Positions 17,426 to 26,717 of a stretch of DNA of 64,000 nucleotides are shown here, one piece after another. Each line of letters opens with the position of its first letter. The first letter of the stretch is position 1. Origin of the DNA: Draconibacterium aestuarii (GTDB taxonomy: Bacteria; Bacteroidota; Bacteroidia; Bacteroidales; Prolixibacteraceae); contig JAPOHD010000012.1 of NCBI GenBank assembly GCA_026671195.1, positions 124,001 to 188,000 of the forward strand, written 5' to 3'. Under the pieces are notes generated by a model. That model did no database searches. It had not been told where the DNA came from and was given only the letters and a program-made list of their open reading frames with translations. The position numbers and the translations under genes are program-made.

Positions 17426-19087
17426 ATGAAATCAATTGATGTTTTTTTGCAAAAGGTGTTCAGATTAACTTTGTTTGTAATATTGGCTTTTTTGTTCGGT
17501 GGGACTTTATTTGCACAAGATTATGATCTTGTAATTCTTAATGGACGGGTTATGGATCCGGAAACGATGCTGGATCAAGTTCTCAATGTAGGTGTGAATG
17601 ATGGCAATATTGCAATCATTACTTCAAAGAAAATTGAAGGAAAGGAAACCATTGATGCAAGCGGACTGGTTGTTGCTCCCGGCTTCATTGATACACATTT
17701 TCATGCCTTAGACGGTTTGTCGATGAAGATGGCAGCACGTGATGGCATCACTTCTGGTATGGATTTGGAAATTGGTGCTACCGGAGTGGAAGCCTGGTAC
17801 AAAGCAAAAGAAGGTGCCTGGCCAATAAATTATGGAACAGGCGTAAGTCATGAAGGAGTGCGTATTCTGGTTCATGATCCGGAAGTGGATATGCCGGAAT
17901 GGGCGGATTGCCCCGGATTCCTTGGGGAATACAGAGCTGAGGCTTGTGAAGATGGAGTATGCGGTTGGCAGGATACCGAAAGTGATGCGGAACATCTTAA
18001 TGAAATCTTAAAAATTATGGATGAGGGTTATCAGGAAGGAGCTCTCGGTTTTTGCTCTACTGTGGGTTATATGGTAAAAGGAGTGACAACATTTGAGATG
18101 TATAAGTGCCAGGAATTGGCTGCTAAATATGGTCGTTTATCAGAGGCTCATGTTCGATTTCATGCCAATCCGAGTCATCCACAGGGATCATTAGGTACAG
18201 ATGAAATCCTAGCCAATGCACTTAGTTTGAATGCACCGCTTATTGTTGCGCACAACAACGAATTTGGTTGGTGGGAAAACGAAGAAAAACTCCAAAAGGC
18301 GCGTAAGCAGGGGTACAATGTATGGTCAGAGTATTATCCATACGAGGCTGCTTCCACTTCCATTTCGTCAAGTTTTTTTGAGCCCGAATTGTACAAAAAT
18401 GTTTTTGGTTTGGTTTACGAAGAGACCATGTATGATCCGGTAGATGATAAGTTCCTGACTCAGGAGGAATTCCTTAAAACCAGAAAAGAAGATCCAAGCA
18501 GATTAATGGTAATATTTAGTCCCGACCGTAAAAAGTGGATGCCTAATTTCTTGCGTATGCCACATATGACAGCTGCTTCAGATGCTATTTTTTCAGGAAG
18601 AGGAATTGATTCGTGGGATGTACCCTACGAAGAATACCAGGGACACCCCAGGACTGCCGGAACAAGAGGTACAGTATTAAGGTTAGCACGAGAAGAAGGT
18701 GTGCCTTTAATGTTTACTTTATCACAATTATCATACTGGTCAGCCAAACATCTCGGAGATGCGGGTATAGAAGCCATGCAGAAAAGAGGTCGTATGCAAG
18801 AAGGTATGGTAGCAGATATTGTAATTTTTGACGCTAAAAACGTTACCGATAATTCTACTTACAAAAGTGGTTCGCAAGGATTACCAACTACGGGTATACC
18901 CTATGTGATTGTGAATGGCCAAATGGTGGTGAAAGAAAATAAGTTTCAGAAAATATGGGCTGGTCAGCCAATTCGTTATGAGCCAACCGACAAAAGTAGA
19001 TATGTGCCCATTACCGCCGAGGATTGGAAGAAACAACATACTATCACAACCATCACAATTGATGATGGAGGTGCAGCTGGTAAATAG
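17426..19087 (+). CDS. N-acyl-D-amino-acid deacylase-like amidohydrolase, exported
   Basis: A 553-residue protein with a hydrophobic signal ending LFAQD. The N-terminal YDLVILNGRVMDPET and VAPGFIDTHFHA are hallmarks of the D-aminoacylase/dihydroorotase-like amidohydrolases; the HxH is H91-F-H93. Further candidate ligands are His in EAHVRFHA, His in IVAHNNEFG, and Asp in ASDAIFSG. The C-terminal QEGMVADIVIFD is the usual small beta domain. It would remove an acyl group from an N-acyl amino acid or a similar amide. It is distinct from the four tandem amidohydrolases upstream and complements them. Confidence 0.85.
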   Translation: MKSIDVFLQKVFRLTLFVILAFLFGGTLFAQDYDLVILNGRVMDPETMLDQVLNVGVNDGNIAIITSKKIEGKETIDASGLVVAPGFIDTHFHALDGLSMKMAARDGITSGMDLEIGATGVEAWYKAKEGAWPINYGTGVSHEGVRILVHDPEVDMPEWADCPGFLGEYRAEACEDGVCGWQDTESDAEHLNEILKIMDEGYQEGALGFCSTVGYMVKGVTTFEMYKCQELAAKYGRLSEAHVRFHANPSHPQGSLGTDEILANALSLNAPLIVAHNNEFGWWENEEKLQKARKQGYNVWSEYYPYEAASTSISSSFFEPELYKNVFGLVYEETMYDPVDDKFLTQEEFLKTRKEDPSRLMVIFSPDRKKWMPNFLRMPHMTAASDAIFSGRGIDSWDVPYEEYQGHPRTAGTRGTVLRLAREEGVPLMFTLSQLSYWSAKHLGDAGIEAMQKRGRMQEGMVADIVIFDAKNVTDNSTYKSGSQGLPTTGIPYVIVNGQMVVKENKFQKIWAGQPIRYEPTDKSRYVPITAEDWKKQHTITTITIDDGGAAGK

Positions 19088-19230
19088 AATAAAATTGTTT
19101 AGAACGGTTTTAAATAATGGTCGTATTGTTATGGGAAATCTTGTAAATAATGAGTATTTTTAAACAAACGCATAAAATCGTAACTGCAGATGTCGTCTGT
19201 TTTATACGGCAATGCTTAAACAGAACATAC

Positions 19231-20385
19231 ATGTATAAATATTTTCTCTTATTCCTATTTTTATTTTCTGGTGTATGTTCGCATGCGCAAAGCGATTCTA
19301 CCGCTACAGAAAAAAATAAAAAGAAGTTCTCGTTGCGCGACCCGGAAGACAATGCCATTGATTTAAGTTCGTATCTCATTGATTTTAAAGGCGTTATGCC
19401 CGTGCCGATTATCATTACAGAACCGGCAGTGGGATACGGGGGAGGTGTAGCACTTATCTATTTTCATAATCGTAAGAAGAAATACAATAGCTATGTAGCT
19501 CCTAATCTGACCGGTGTTGCCGGTTTAGGTACGCAAAACAAAACATGGGGAGCAGCTGCATTTCACACCCATATTTTTGGAGAAAACCGTGTTCGTACTA
19601 CTACTGCATTTTTTCTTCCCAAAGTTCGTTACGATTATTATGGAAATGACAGTGAATTGTTGAGCAAGAATCCGGTAACTGTAAAGCTAAACTCGTGGGG
19701 CGTCTTTCAAGAGGCAGAGCTCCGAATTGCTGAGTCGAAATTTTATGCAGGCTTGGCTTATATGTACTTTAAAAGCAATGTGTCGTTTGACACCATACCC
19801 GGGAAGCCTTTGGTGAATTTAATATTAAGCCGGCTTAATAGTAATTCGGTAATAAGCACCATTAAACCCATGCTTGTTTACGATAGCCGCGACAATAATT
19901 TCACACCAACAAAAGGTATTAATTCCGAGTTGTCTATCAGTCATTCGGCTAAATGGTTGGGATCCGATGATACATACAGCACACTTAAAACCGATTTTTA
20001 TGGCTATTTACCTATCGGTTCAAAAGTTTTCTCTGGCTGGCGTTTTAATGGGAGTTACATGCTGGGTGAAGGACCTTTTTACGCTTATCCTTTTGTGTCG
20101 TTAAGGGGAATTCCGGCCATGCGCTACCAAAGCGACAATGTGCTTGTGGCAGAAACAGAATGGCGGTATAATTTTTACAGACGCTGGTCGGTGGTTGGTT
20201 TTACCGGGGTAGGCAAAGCATTTAAAGATTTGGACACCTTTAGCCACATTGATTTTACTTATACCGTAGGTAGCGGAATACGTTATAAACTGGCGCGTTT
20301 GCTGGGCCTTCATTCAGGAGTGGATTTTGCCATGGGGAATGGAAAAGATTTTGCCTTCTATATTGTTTTCGGAAGTTCGTGGTAG
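19231..20385 (+). CDS. BamA/TamA-family (surface antigen D15-like) outer-membrane barrel, copy 1
   Basis: A 384-residue protein. I chose the ATG at 19231 because MYKYFLLFLFLFSGVCSHAQ is a clean signal peptide; an in-frame ATG at 19150 would add 27 unlikely residues. Motifs VPIIITEPAVGYGGGVALIYF near the N-terminus and LRGIPAMRYQSDNVLVAETEWR near the C-terminus are typical of the short Omp85-superfamily barrels without POTRA domains. It ends in FYIVFGSSW, an aromatic-terminated last strand. It is paralogous to 23466-24683. A role in inserting or passing molecules through the outer membrane is inferred. Confidence 0.8.
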   Translation: MYKYFLLFLFLFSGVCSHAQSDSTATEKNKKKFSLRDPEDNAIDLSSYLIDFKGVMPVPIIITEPAVGYGGGVALIYFHNRKKKYNSYVAPNLTGVAGLGTQNKTWGAAAFHTHIFGENRVRTTTAFFLPKVRYDYYGNDSELLSKNPVTVKLNSWGVFQEAELRIAESKFYAGLAYMYFKSNVSFDTIPGKPLVNLILSRLNSNSVISTIKPMLVYDSRDNNFTPTKGINSELSISHSAKWLGSDDTYSTLKTDFYGYLPIGSKVFSGWRFNGSYMLGEGPFYAYPFVSLRGIPAMRYQSDNVLVAETEWRYNFYRRWSVVGFTGVGKAFKDLDTFSHIDFTYTVGSGIRYKLARLLGLHSGVDFAMGNGKDFAFYIVFGSSW

Positions 20386-20427
20386 GAGAAGAATGTGAAA
20401 AAGAATGAATATTAATTAGATAGAGTT

Positions 20428-22386
20428 ATGATAAAGAAATTAAGTTTAATGTTGTTAACGGTGGTGCTGGTTTTTGTTTCCTGTGAGCAACCCATGGACC
20501 CTTTAGTAGAATCGGTTAACCAAACCAAAGCACTATTACATGCCAATCAATGGCATGTTGATGATTTTAGCATTGAACTAAAAGATGAAGACATCCCTCC
20601 TCCCATATTGTGGAACCTGGCCGATTCTTTGAGTATGGCCGGGATATTCGATCTGGATGATATGGTTTTTGATGCTTCCGAAATGCGAAAAATGATTGTA
20701 GAATTTACGCCTGATGGTAAAATTGTTCCTTTAAATGAGGAAACACAATGGCTGAAAACAGACGACGAACACATTGCCAGCTATTTTGTGATTAACGACC
20801 AATCATTGCGGATTAAAAACAACAAAGTCACGCTGCATTACAAGTATTTTTACTATTCCGATGAAAACCAGTTGTTGCTTACCGTTACCGAAAATGAGGC
20901 TGCATCCTTAATCTCGGATATCAACGAAAAACTTATCGATCGTATTTCAAATCAATCGCCAGATAAATTGGCAGATATTATTACATCGATACTTTATAAT
21001 AACGAAGCGCTTCACGAAATTATTAATAACGCACTTGTAGATATGATTTCGGGGAAACTTGATTTTATTAATGACATCAATCCCGATGAAGCTTCGAAAT
21101 ATTTGGCTGAAGAAATCTTAATGGCACTTCAGTCCATCGATTGGGAGACAAAACTTACGGAAATCCTAAAAGAAGAACTGGAGAAAATTACCGGCATTGA
21201 TGCCGAAGCCGTGGCGCAGCAAATGTCGACCGCCATTGCCTTAAAAATCAACGAATCACTTAGTGTTGAAAATATTTATGATTTCGTACTTCCGTATCTT
21301 GATAATCTGGTTTCGAATCCCGAACAAAGTTCTGAGCAAATTGCCCAGCTTATTGTACAACTGTTTTTTACGGTTTTTAACCAGGATAATCTGCAAACCA
21401 TAATATCAAATGCCTGGACCGATTTTACCATGTTAAACGATGAGCAGGTAGCCGAAATATCGGCAAAACTCACCAATATTGTTCAGGATTTATGGATAAA
21501 CGAAGATGCTTTGGTTTCGTTACTATTGCCGTTTACCCAAAAAATTGATGAAACTTCGATACTCAAAATGGGTGAGCTGGCAGACCAGGCTACGGAATCA
21601 ATCAAGGTGTTGGTAGGCAAAATAAATGAAACCTTCCCCGACCTGAACTTGACACCTGACTACGAAAATTTAAACAGCTCGATTAAAACGATTTTTATTG
21701 CCGCCAAGCCGGCCATTGGTTTGGCAGGTGGCCCTGAAAAAGCTGCCCAGGGTGTAGCCAATATCGTGTTGGATAACTTCATCACAACCGAATTGTTGAA
21801 CAATACATTTAGCTCTGCCATAAAATACCTGCAAACCATCGATGCCGAGATGGTTGGCGAAAAGATAGCAAGCTGGTTGGTGAACCTCGAAGAGAAACTG
21901 GCACCGGAAATTATTGAAAATTTAAAACAATTGTTTGGGCCAATTTTTGAAAATATAAATCCTGAGTTTACCGCCTTTAAAATTGCCAAAGCCTTAAATG
22001 GTTTTATTAGCGAATCAGTAACGCCGGAGGCTTTGAACAATCTGATTTACCCAATTCTGAAAGCATTTACCGAAATTAATGCCGAGGCAGTAGCCAATTT
22101 TATCGCCGTAAAACTTTTGGAATCCGACCTTATTAATGGCATCATAAATCAAGAAAATCTGGAACAAATACTATTGCCTGTTTTAACAGCAATCTCGGAT
22201 TCAGACACTGAAGAAATTGCTCAAAGCCTGATAGATGCAATTCTAAACACAGGAATTTTTGAAGATATTCTTACTGAAGAAAGAGCATCAACTCTCATTG
22301 CTGTGTTAATTTATAATGCATCTTGGGAAGAAGTGAAAATCGTAAACAATTTTAAAGAAGCTACAATAATCCTGCGTCATGAATAA
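20428..22386 (+). CDS. Helical-repeat lipoprotein of unknown function
   Basis: A 652-residue protein with lipobox VFVSC (Cys19). Residues ~25-165 form a mixed domain (LTFTPDGK-like strands resembling lipocalin-type lipoproteins). Residues ~170-640 are an array of ~40-42-residue helical repeats; clear copies are INPEFTAFKIAKAL, INAEAVANFIAVKL and SDTEEIAQSLIDAI, each followed by an ..NLxxILxPxL.. helix. It is acidic and lacks Cys after the anchor. I recognise no family; an alpha-solenoid scaffold on the outer or inner membrane is likely. Its last 8 bp overlap the next barrel gene, which implies translational coupling and perhaps a physical partnership. Confidence 0.7.
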   Translation: MIKKLSLMLLTVVLVFVSCEQPMDPLVESVNQTKALLHANQWHVDDFSIELKDEDIPPPILWNLADSLSMAGIFDLDDMVFDASEMRKMIVEFTPDGKIVPLNEETQWLKTDDEHIASYFVINDQSLRIKNNKVTLHYKYFYYSDENQLLLTVTENEAASLISDINEKLIDRISNQSPDKLADIITSILYNNEALHEIINNALVDMISGKLDFINDINPDEASKYLAEEILMALQSIDWETKLTEILKEELEKITGIDAEAVAQQMSTAIALKINESLSVENIYDFVLPYLDNLVSNPEQSSEQIAQLIVQLFFTVFNQDNLQTIISNAWTDFTMLNDEQVAEISAKLTNIVQDLWINEDALVSLLLPFTQKIDETSILKMGELADQATESIKVLVGKINETFPDLNLTPDYENLNSSIKTIFIAAKPAIGLAGGPEKAAQGVANIVLDNFITTELLNNTFSSAIKYLQTIDAEMVGEKIASWLVNLEEKLAPEIIENLKQLFGPIFENINPEFTAFKIAKALNGFISESVTPEALNNLIYPILKAFTEINAEAVANFIAVKLLESDLINGIINQENLEQILLPVLTAISDSDTEEIAQSLIDAILNTGIFEDILTEERASTLIAVLIYNASWEEVKIVNNFKEATIILRHE

Positions 22387-23440
22387 ATACCTAGCCATTT
22401 TTACAATAACATTAATTTTTGGGCTTTTTGCTACGCGTGCAAACGGCCAAGGTGCTGTCCCCCATAGAAACCTCAACGATGTATATCAACAATACACTGA
22501 TAGTTTAAAACGTACGCCTTACCGTTGGCATTGGCCTCTAATGGGGGCAAAACTGAAGAAGCTTGGTTTCGACTTGCCCTATCCAAACGGGGTCATGGTA
22601 AACTATGCCTATTCTCAACAATACCTAACCCTGAGTGATGTGCATGTAGGATTTGATCCTAATAATTTAACACCAATTGATGGATTTGCCCGGTTTAGTA
22701 AAATACAGGCAAATGTTAATGCCATTTCTGTACGTTACGATTTTTGGTTGCTTCCCTTTGTTAATTTTTCAATACTTGGAGGCCGCATAAATGCTGACAC
22801 GAATGTTGATTTAGGTTTGCCTTTCGAAGCCAGTTTTGTGGCTCATTCACAAGGTACATCCTTAGGTTGGAATGTAGTTGCGGCGGCTGGTATGGGGCCA
22901 ATTGTTGTTAACGGCGATTTTACACAGGTTTTTACCTGGACTGCCAACACCGATAAACCCTCAAAAACCAATGTAATTGGTGCAAGGTTAGGACACATGA
23001 TTCGTTTCAAAAATACGCCCTACCGTAACTTTGTGGTACTTGCCGGAGGACAATACCTAAAGCTGAATAAAGCAAGTACGGGGATGGCAGATTTAGAAAA
23101 AGTGGCAGGTATTACGCCCGGGGACAAAGCTCGGGTAAGCGAACAATTAGATGATTGGTATTTTGGTCTTCCGGGCAGGGAGCAGGAGATTTTAGGTGGA
23201 CTATATCAGGGCTTAGACTCTTGGTTAAATAATACGGGGGGAACGAATCTACATTACACCTTTAATAAAAAATTACACTATCCGTGGAGTATGACGGTTG
23301 GATTTAACTACCAGCATAACAAACGTTACCAGTTTACAAGTATGTACAGCTTTTTAGGTAGCCGTAATCAGTTTACTTTCGGAGTTACTTATCGTTTTGG
23401 TTTCAGAGGTAAAAATTATTTACAAGGGCTTACGCTTTAA
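22379..23440 (+). CDS. Putative outer-membrane barrel overlapping the helical-repeat lipoprotein gene
   Basis: A 353-residue protein with signal peptide MNKYLAIFTITLIFGLFATRANGQ. Strand-rich sequence includes VNAISVRYDFWLLPFVNFSILGG and KTNVIGARLGHMIRF, ending with RNQFTFGVTYRFGFRGKNYLQGL. It probably forms an outer-membrane barrel, with no family name that I can support. The ATG lies inside the upstream gene (8-bp overlap), so the two are likely made together. The neighbouring barrel at 23466 follows after 25 bp. Confidence 0.68.
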   Translation: MNKYLAIFTITLIFGLFATRANGQGAVPHRNLNDVYQQYTDSLKRTPYRWHWPLMGAKLKKLGFDLPYPNGVMVNYAYSQQYLTLSDVHVGFDPNNLTPIDGFARFSKIQANVNAISVRYDFWLLPFVNFSILGGRINADTNVDLGLPFEASFVAHSQGTSLGWNVVAAAGMGPIVVNGDFTQVFTWTANTDKPSKTNVIGARLGHMIRFKNTPYRNFVVLAGGQYLKLNKASTGMADLEKVAGITPGDKARVSEQLDDWYFGLPGREQEILGGLYQGLDSWLNNTGGTNLHYTFNKKLHYPWSMTVGFNYQHNKRYQFTSMYSFLGSRNQFTFGVTYRFGFRGKNYLQGLTL

Positions 23441-23465
23441 TAAAAAGTAGTCTAAAGCAAAATAA

Positions 23466-24683
23466 ATGAATTTTCACATTCAAATAAATACAAACAACAT
23501 CTTTTCTCAAAGGTCGGGGGGCATTTGTTTTACTGGTCTTCAGAAAATTCTGTTACTACTATTTTTTTTGCTGAACCTTACATTCTTAACATACGCTCAA
23601 CGTCCGGGACAAAGCATTCGGAAAATGAATAAAATGATGGATGAGCTGTACTACGACAAATCGGATACAAGCAGGCTTAGCAATCAACAAAAAGGCATAC
23701 TCCCAATTCCAATTATAGTTACCGAACCTGCGCTTGGTGGGTTTGGAGGTGGTGTGGCACTTGGGTATCTGCATTCAAACAAACGCAGTTATAGAAAAGA
23801 TACACCTGCAACCGTTACGGGTATTTTTGGAGGAATGACCATGAACAAGTCGTGGTTATATGGAGTGGCACATTCGGGAACCTTTCTCAACGACCACATC
23901 CGATATACAGGAGGAGTGATCGATTCAAGAGTTAACATTGCCTTTTACAGAGAGTTTTTATCTGTAACCATTCCGCTTAAGGTTCGAATGGATATGTGGG
24001 GTACAGCGCATAAATTATTATTCCGGCTGGGCGAGACTAACTTGTTTTTGGGGCCACGGTATATTTTCTCTAAAACCGTGAGTCACCCGGATATATCTAC
24101 AAGTAATCCCGGTTTGGACTCTTTAATCAACAGTATAACCGGTAGCTCTAAATTGGGCTTAATGGGTGTAGTATTCAGCTTTAAAAATGTCAAAAATACC
24201 TTTTCGCCGGATAGGGGCTTTGATGTAGGTTTATATCTCGATTATAACGCCACTTTTTTTGGGGGTGATGAAAATTTTCTAAAATCGGAAGCTTATGCTA
24301 AGTACTATTTTCAGCCAGTACCTAAGCTATATGGCGCCATACGTTTCGAAGGAGAATTTATTGAAAGTAATGCGCCGTTTTATGCTATTCCTTACATCGA
24401 TTTACGAGGTGTTCCTGCTATGCGCTACCAGGGAGACAATGTGATTTTAACGGAAACGCAATGGAGATGGGCTTTTTATAAAGATTTGTCGGTACTTGGT
24501 TTTGTGGGAACTGCAAAGGCGATGAATGATTTTTCGAATTTTAATGATGCAGAATGGATATACAATTATGGGGGGGGGATACGATATACTTTAAAAAAAC
24601 TATTTGGAATAAGGCTTGGCGTTGACACGGCGTGGAGTAACGAGGATTTTGCCTGGTATATTTCAGTTGGAACCTCTTTTTAG
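23466..24683 (+). CDS. BamA/TamA-family outer-membrane barrel, copy 2
   Basis: A 405-residue paralogue of 19231-20385. It shares PIPIIVTEPALGGFGGGVALGYLH near residue 80, the TFSPDRGFDVGLYLDYN strand, and LRGVPAMRYQGDNVILTETQWRWAF near the C-terminus, ending AWYISVGTSF. The signal sequence is long (hydrophobic core around residues 27-43, ending TYAQ); a shorter start is possible but no better ATG is seen. It lies directly before the ABC transporter genes, so it may be the outer-membrane part of that system. No POTRA domains are visible. Confidence 0.78.
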   Translation: MNFHIQINTNNIFSQRSGGICFTGLQKILLLLFFLLNLTFLTYAQRPGQSIRKMNKMMDELYYDKSDTSRLSNQQKGILPIPIIVTEPALGGFGGGVALGYLHSNKRSYRKDTPATVTGIFGGMTMNKSWLYGVAHSGTFLNDHIRYTGGVIDSRVNIAFYREFLSVTIPLKVRMDMWGTAHKLLFRLGETNLFLGPRYIFSKTVSHPDISTSNPGLDSLINSITGSSKLGLMGVVFSFKNVKNTFSPDRGFDVGLYLDYNATFFGGDENFLKSEAYAKYYFQPVPKLYGAIRFEGEFIESNAPFYAIPYIDLRGVPAMRYQGDNVILTETQWRWAFYKDLSVLGFVGTAKAMNDFSNFNDAEWIYNYGGGIRYTLKKLFGIRLGVDTAWSNEDFAWYISVGTSF

Positions 24684-24713
24684 TTATTTTAATACCGTGT
24701 TAGAACCAATTTT

Positions 24714-25433
24714 ATGAAGCAGATAGAAATAAAAGACCTGGAGTTTAAATGGAAAGGGCAGGTAGACGCACTTCTGAAAATAGACCACCTTAAGATTGAA
24801 AAAGGGAAACGATTCTTTTTGCAGGGAGAAAGCGGTAGCGGAAAAACCTCGTTATTAAGCCTGCTGGCAGGAATAAACGCGCCGCAAAAAGGGCTTATTG
24901 AGTTGCTGGGGCAGCCAATAAATAAAATGAAGACACATGAACGCGACGAATTCCGTGCCAAGCATATAGGATATATTTTTCAATTGTTTAACCTGGTTCC
25001 TTACCTATCGGTAATCGAAAATGTTACCTTGCCCTGCCAATTTTCAAAGCACAGAAATAATGCTTTTGCATCAGGTAACAATGCAAAAAATGAAGCCATT
25101 CGCTTGCTCAAACATGTTGGGTTGGCCGGTAAAGATGTTTTGCATAAACCGGTAACCGAATTAAGTGTTGGTCAACAACAACGTGTTGCGGCCTGCCGAG
25201 CCCTTATCGGAAACCCGGAGATTATAATTGCCGACGAACCCACTTCTTCGTTGGATGAGAAAGCACAACAAACCTTTATTCGTTTGCTTTTGGCAGAATG
25301 TTCCGCTAACGAAACAACACTGATTTTTGTGAGCCACGATGCCAAATTTTCGCATCTTTTTGATAAAAGTGCGCGCCTTGAAAACGGCGAAATTGTTTAT
25401 ACCGAACAAAAAAGCAAGGGAGGTGCAAAATGA
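24714..25433 (+). CDS. ABC transporter ATP-binding protein, LolD/MacB type
   Basis: A 239-residue nucleotide-binding protein. Walker A is GESGSGKT (38-45), the Q-loop lies in IFQLFNLVPYL, the ABC signature LSVGQQQR is at 151-158, Walker B IIIADE is at 171-176, and the H-loop is in FVSHD. NLVPYLSVIENV is typical of ATPases paired with FtsX-like permeases (lipoprotein release, macrolide or peptide export, metal-linked systems) rather than importers. It overlaps the permease start by 4 bp (ATGA), a translationally coupled pair. Confidence 0.93.
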   Translation: MKQIEIKDLEFKWKGQVDALLKIDHLKIEKGKRFFLQGESGSGKTSLLSLLAGINAPQKGLIELLGQPINKMKTHERDEFRAKHIGYIFQLFNLVPYLSVIENVTLPCQFSKHRNNAFASGNNAKNEAIRLLKHVGLAGKDVLHKPVTELSVGQQQRVAACRALIGNPEIIIADEPTSSLDEKAQQTFIRLLLAECSANETTLIFVSHDAKFSHLFDKSARLENGEIVYTEQKSKGGAK

Positions 25434-26707
25434 AATTCATTTTAAAGCTTGCACTAAAAAGTATCCGCTATCGGAAAGCCGCACTATTACTCAGCATTCT
25501 CTCCATCTCTTTAAGCGTAATTTTATTACTCGGGGTTGAACGTATCCGTTCGGGAATTCACGATAGCTTTACCAGCACCATTTCGGGAACCGACCTGGTG
25601 GTGGGAGCCAGAACCGGAAATATTTCATTGTTGTTAACTACCGTTTTTCATATTGGTTACACCAATCAGAATGTCAGTTGGGAAAGTTATGAAGCTATTT
25701 CTTCCTCGCCTGAAGTGTCGTGGGGTATTCCTCTTTCGCTGGGTGATTCGCATAAAGGATTTCCAGTGTTGGGAACGACTGCTGACTTTTTCGCCCATTA
25801 TAAATACGGTCATAACCTTGCTGTTCAACCAAAAACAGGAAGCACAAATATTGAGGAAATGAATTGTGTTCTTGGATCAAAAGTGGCAAAGGAACTGGGT
25901 TATGAAGTTGGCGACAATGTGGTGGTAACGCATGGCATGGGGAAAGAAGAATTTATGAAACACGATGATGAACAGTTTGTGGTAACGGGGATATTGGGTT
26001 CTACCGGTACTCCGGTTGACCAAACCGTTTTTGTTTCGCTGTTTGCCATGGATGCTATACATTCGCATTTTTACGGGCAAGAGGAAGAAGAACACGATGT
26101 TTTTGAAGATGTCTTAAATAGTCACGAGGGACATCATCATCAAGAGGAAGAACCCAATTCTATTACCGGGTTTTTTATGGGACTTAAAAATCCTGCAGAT
26201 ATACTGGCTGTTCAACGTAAAATAAATAATTATAAAATTGAACCTTTAACGGCAATTATGCCTGTGGTTACTTTAACTGAACTTTGGAACATTGTTCGTC
26301 CCGTTGAAAAAATGCTGATGGTTATTTCTGTTTTGGTTTTAATTGTCGCGCTCGGAGGAATTCTGGCCACTTTAATTACCAGCTTAAATGATCGAAGACG
26401 CGAGATGGCCATTTTACGTTCGGCAGGAGCAAAACCCAAACATATTTTTGGATTGATCCTAATCGAAACCATTGCGGTAATTTTAAGCGGGATACTTAGT
26501 GGAATAATAATATTACAAGCGGTGGCGATACTGAGTAAAAACCTTGTGGCTGAAAAATTAGGACTAATGATCCCGATGGAATGGTTCACCATAAACGAAC
26601 TGCTTTTGTTGCTTAGCATTTTACTTCTGGGCACTTTGGTGGGTATACTACCTGCTTATCAATCGTATAAAAAATCAATGTCGGATGGACTTACCGTCAA
26701 AAAATAA
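25430..26707 (+). CDS. FtsX-type ABC transporter permease with His-rich loop
   Basis: A 425-residue permease. It has one N-terminal membrane helix (residues ~15-37), a large periplasmic domain, and three C-terminal helices (~290-312, 337-360, 385-410), the MacB/LolC/FtsX topology. The cytosolic motif RRREMAILRSAGAKPKHIFGLIL is typical of the family. An unusual acidic/His-rich stretch at residues ~207-245 includes HSHFYGQEEEEHD and SHEGHHHQEEE, so metal binding is suspected. It is followed 11 bp later by a DUF3299 gene. Family permeases usually move lipids, lipoproteins or peptides outward, or transmit force; the substrate here is unknown. Confidence 0.9.
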   Translation: MKFILKLALKSIRYRKAALLLSILSISLSVILLLGVERIRSGIHDSFTSTISGTDLVVGARTGNISLLLTTVFHIGYTNQNVSWESYEAISSSPEVSWGIPLSLGDSHKGFPVLGTTADFFAHYKYGHNLAVQPKTGSTNIEEMNCVLGSKVAKELGYEVGDNVVVTHGMGKEEFMKHDDEQFVVTGILGSTGTPVDQTVFVSLFAMDAIHSHFYGQEEEEHDVFEDVLNSHEGHHHQEEEPNSITGFFMGLKNPADILAVQRKINNYKIEPLTAIMPVVTLTELWNIVRPVEKMLMVISVLVLIVALGGILATLITSLNDRRREMAILRSAGAKPKHIFGLILIETIAVILSGILSGIIILQAVAILSKNLVAEKLGLMIPMEWFTINELLLLLSILLLGTLVGILPAYQSYKKSMSDGLTVKK

Positions 26708-26717
26708 AAACGTAAAT

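Noticed and set aside
26230-26634. 134-codon minus-strand open frame within the ABC permease
   Set aside because: It is the complement of membrane-helix codons, which often leave the opposite strand open; there is no ribosome-binding site.
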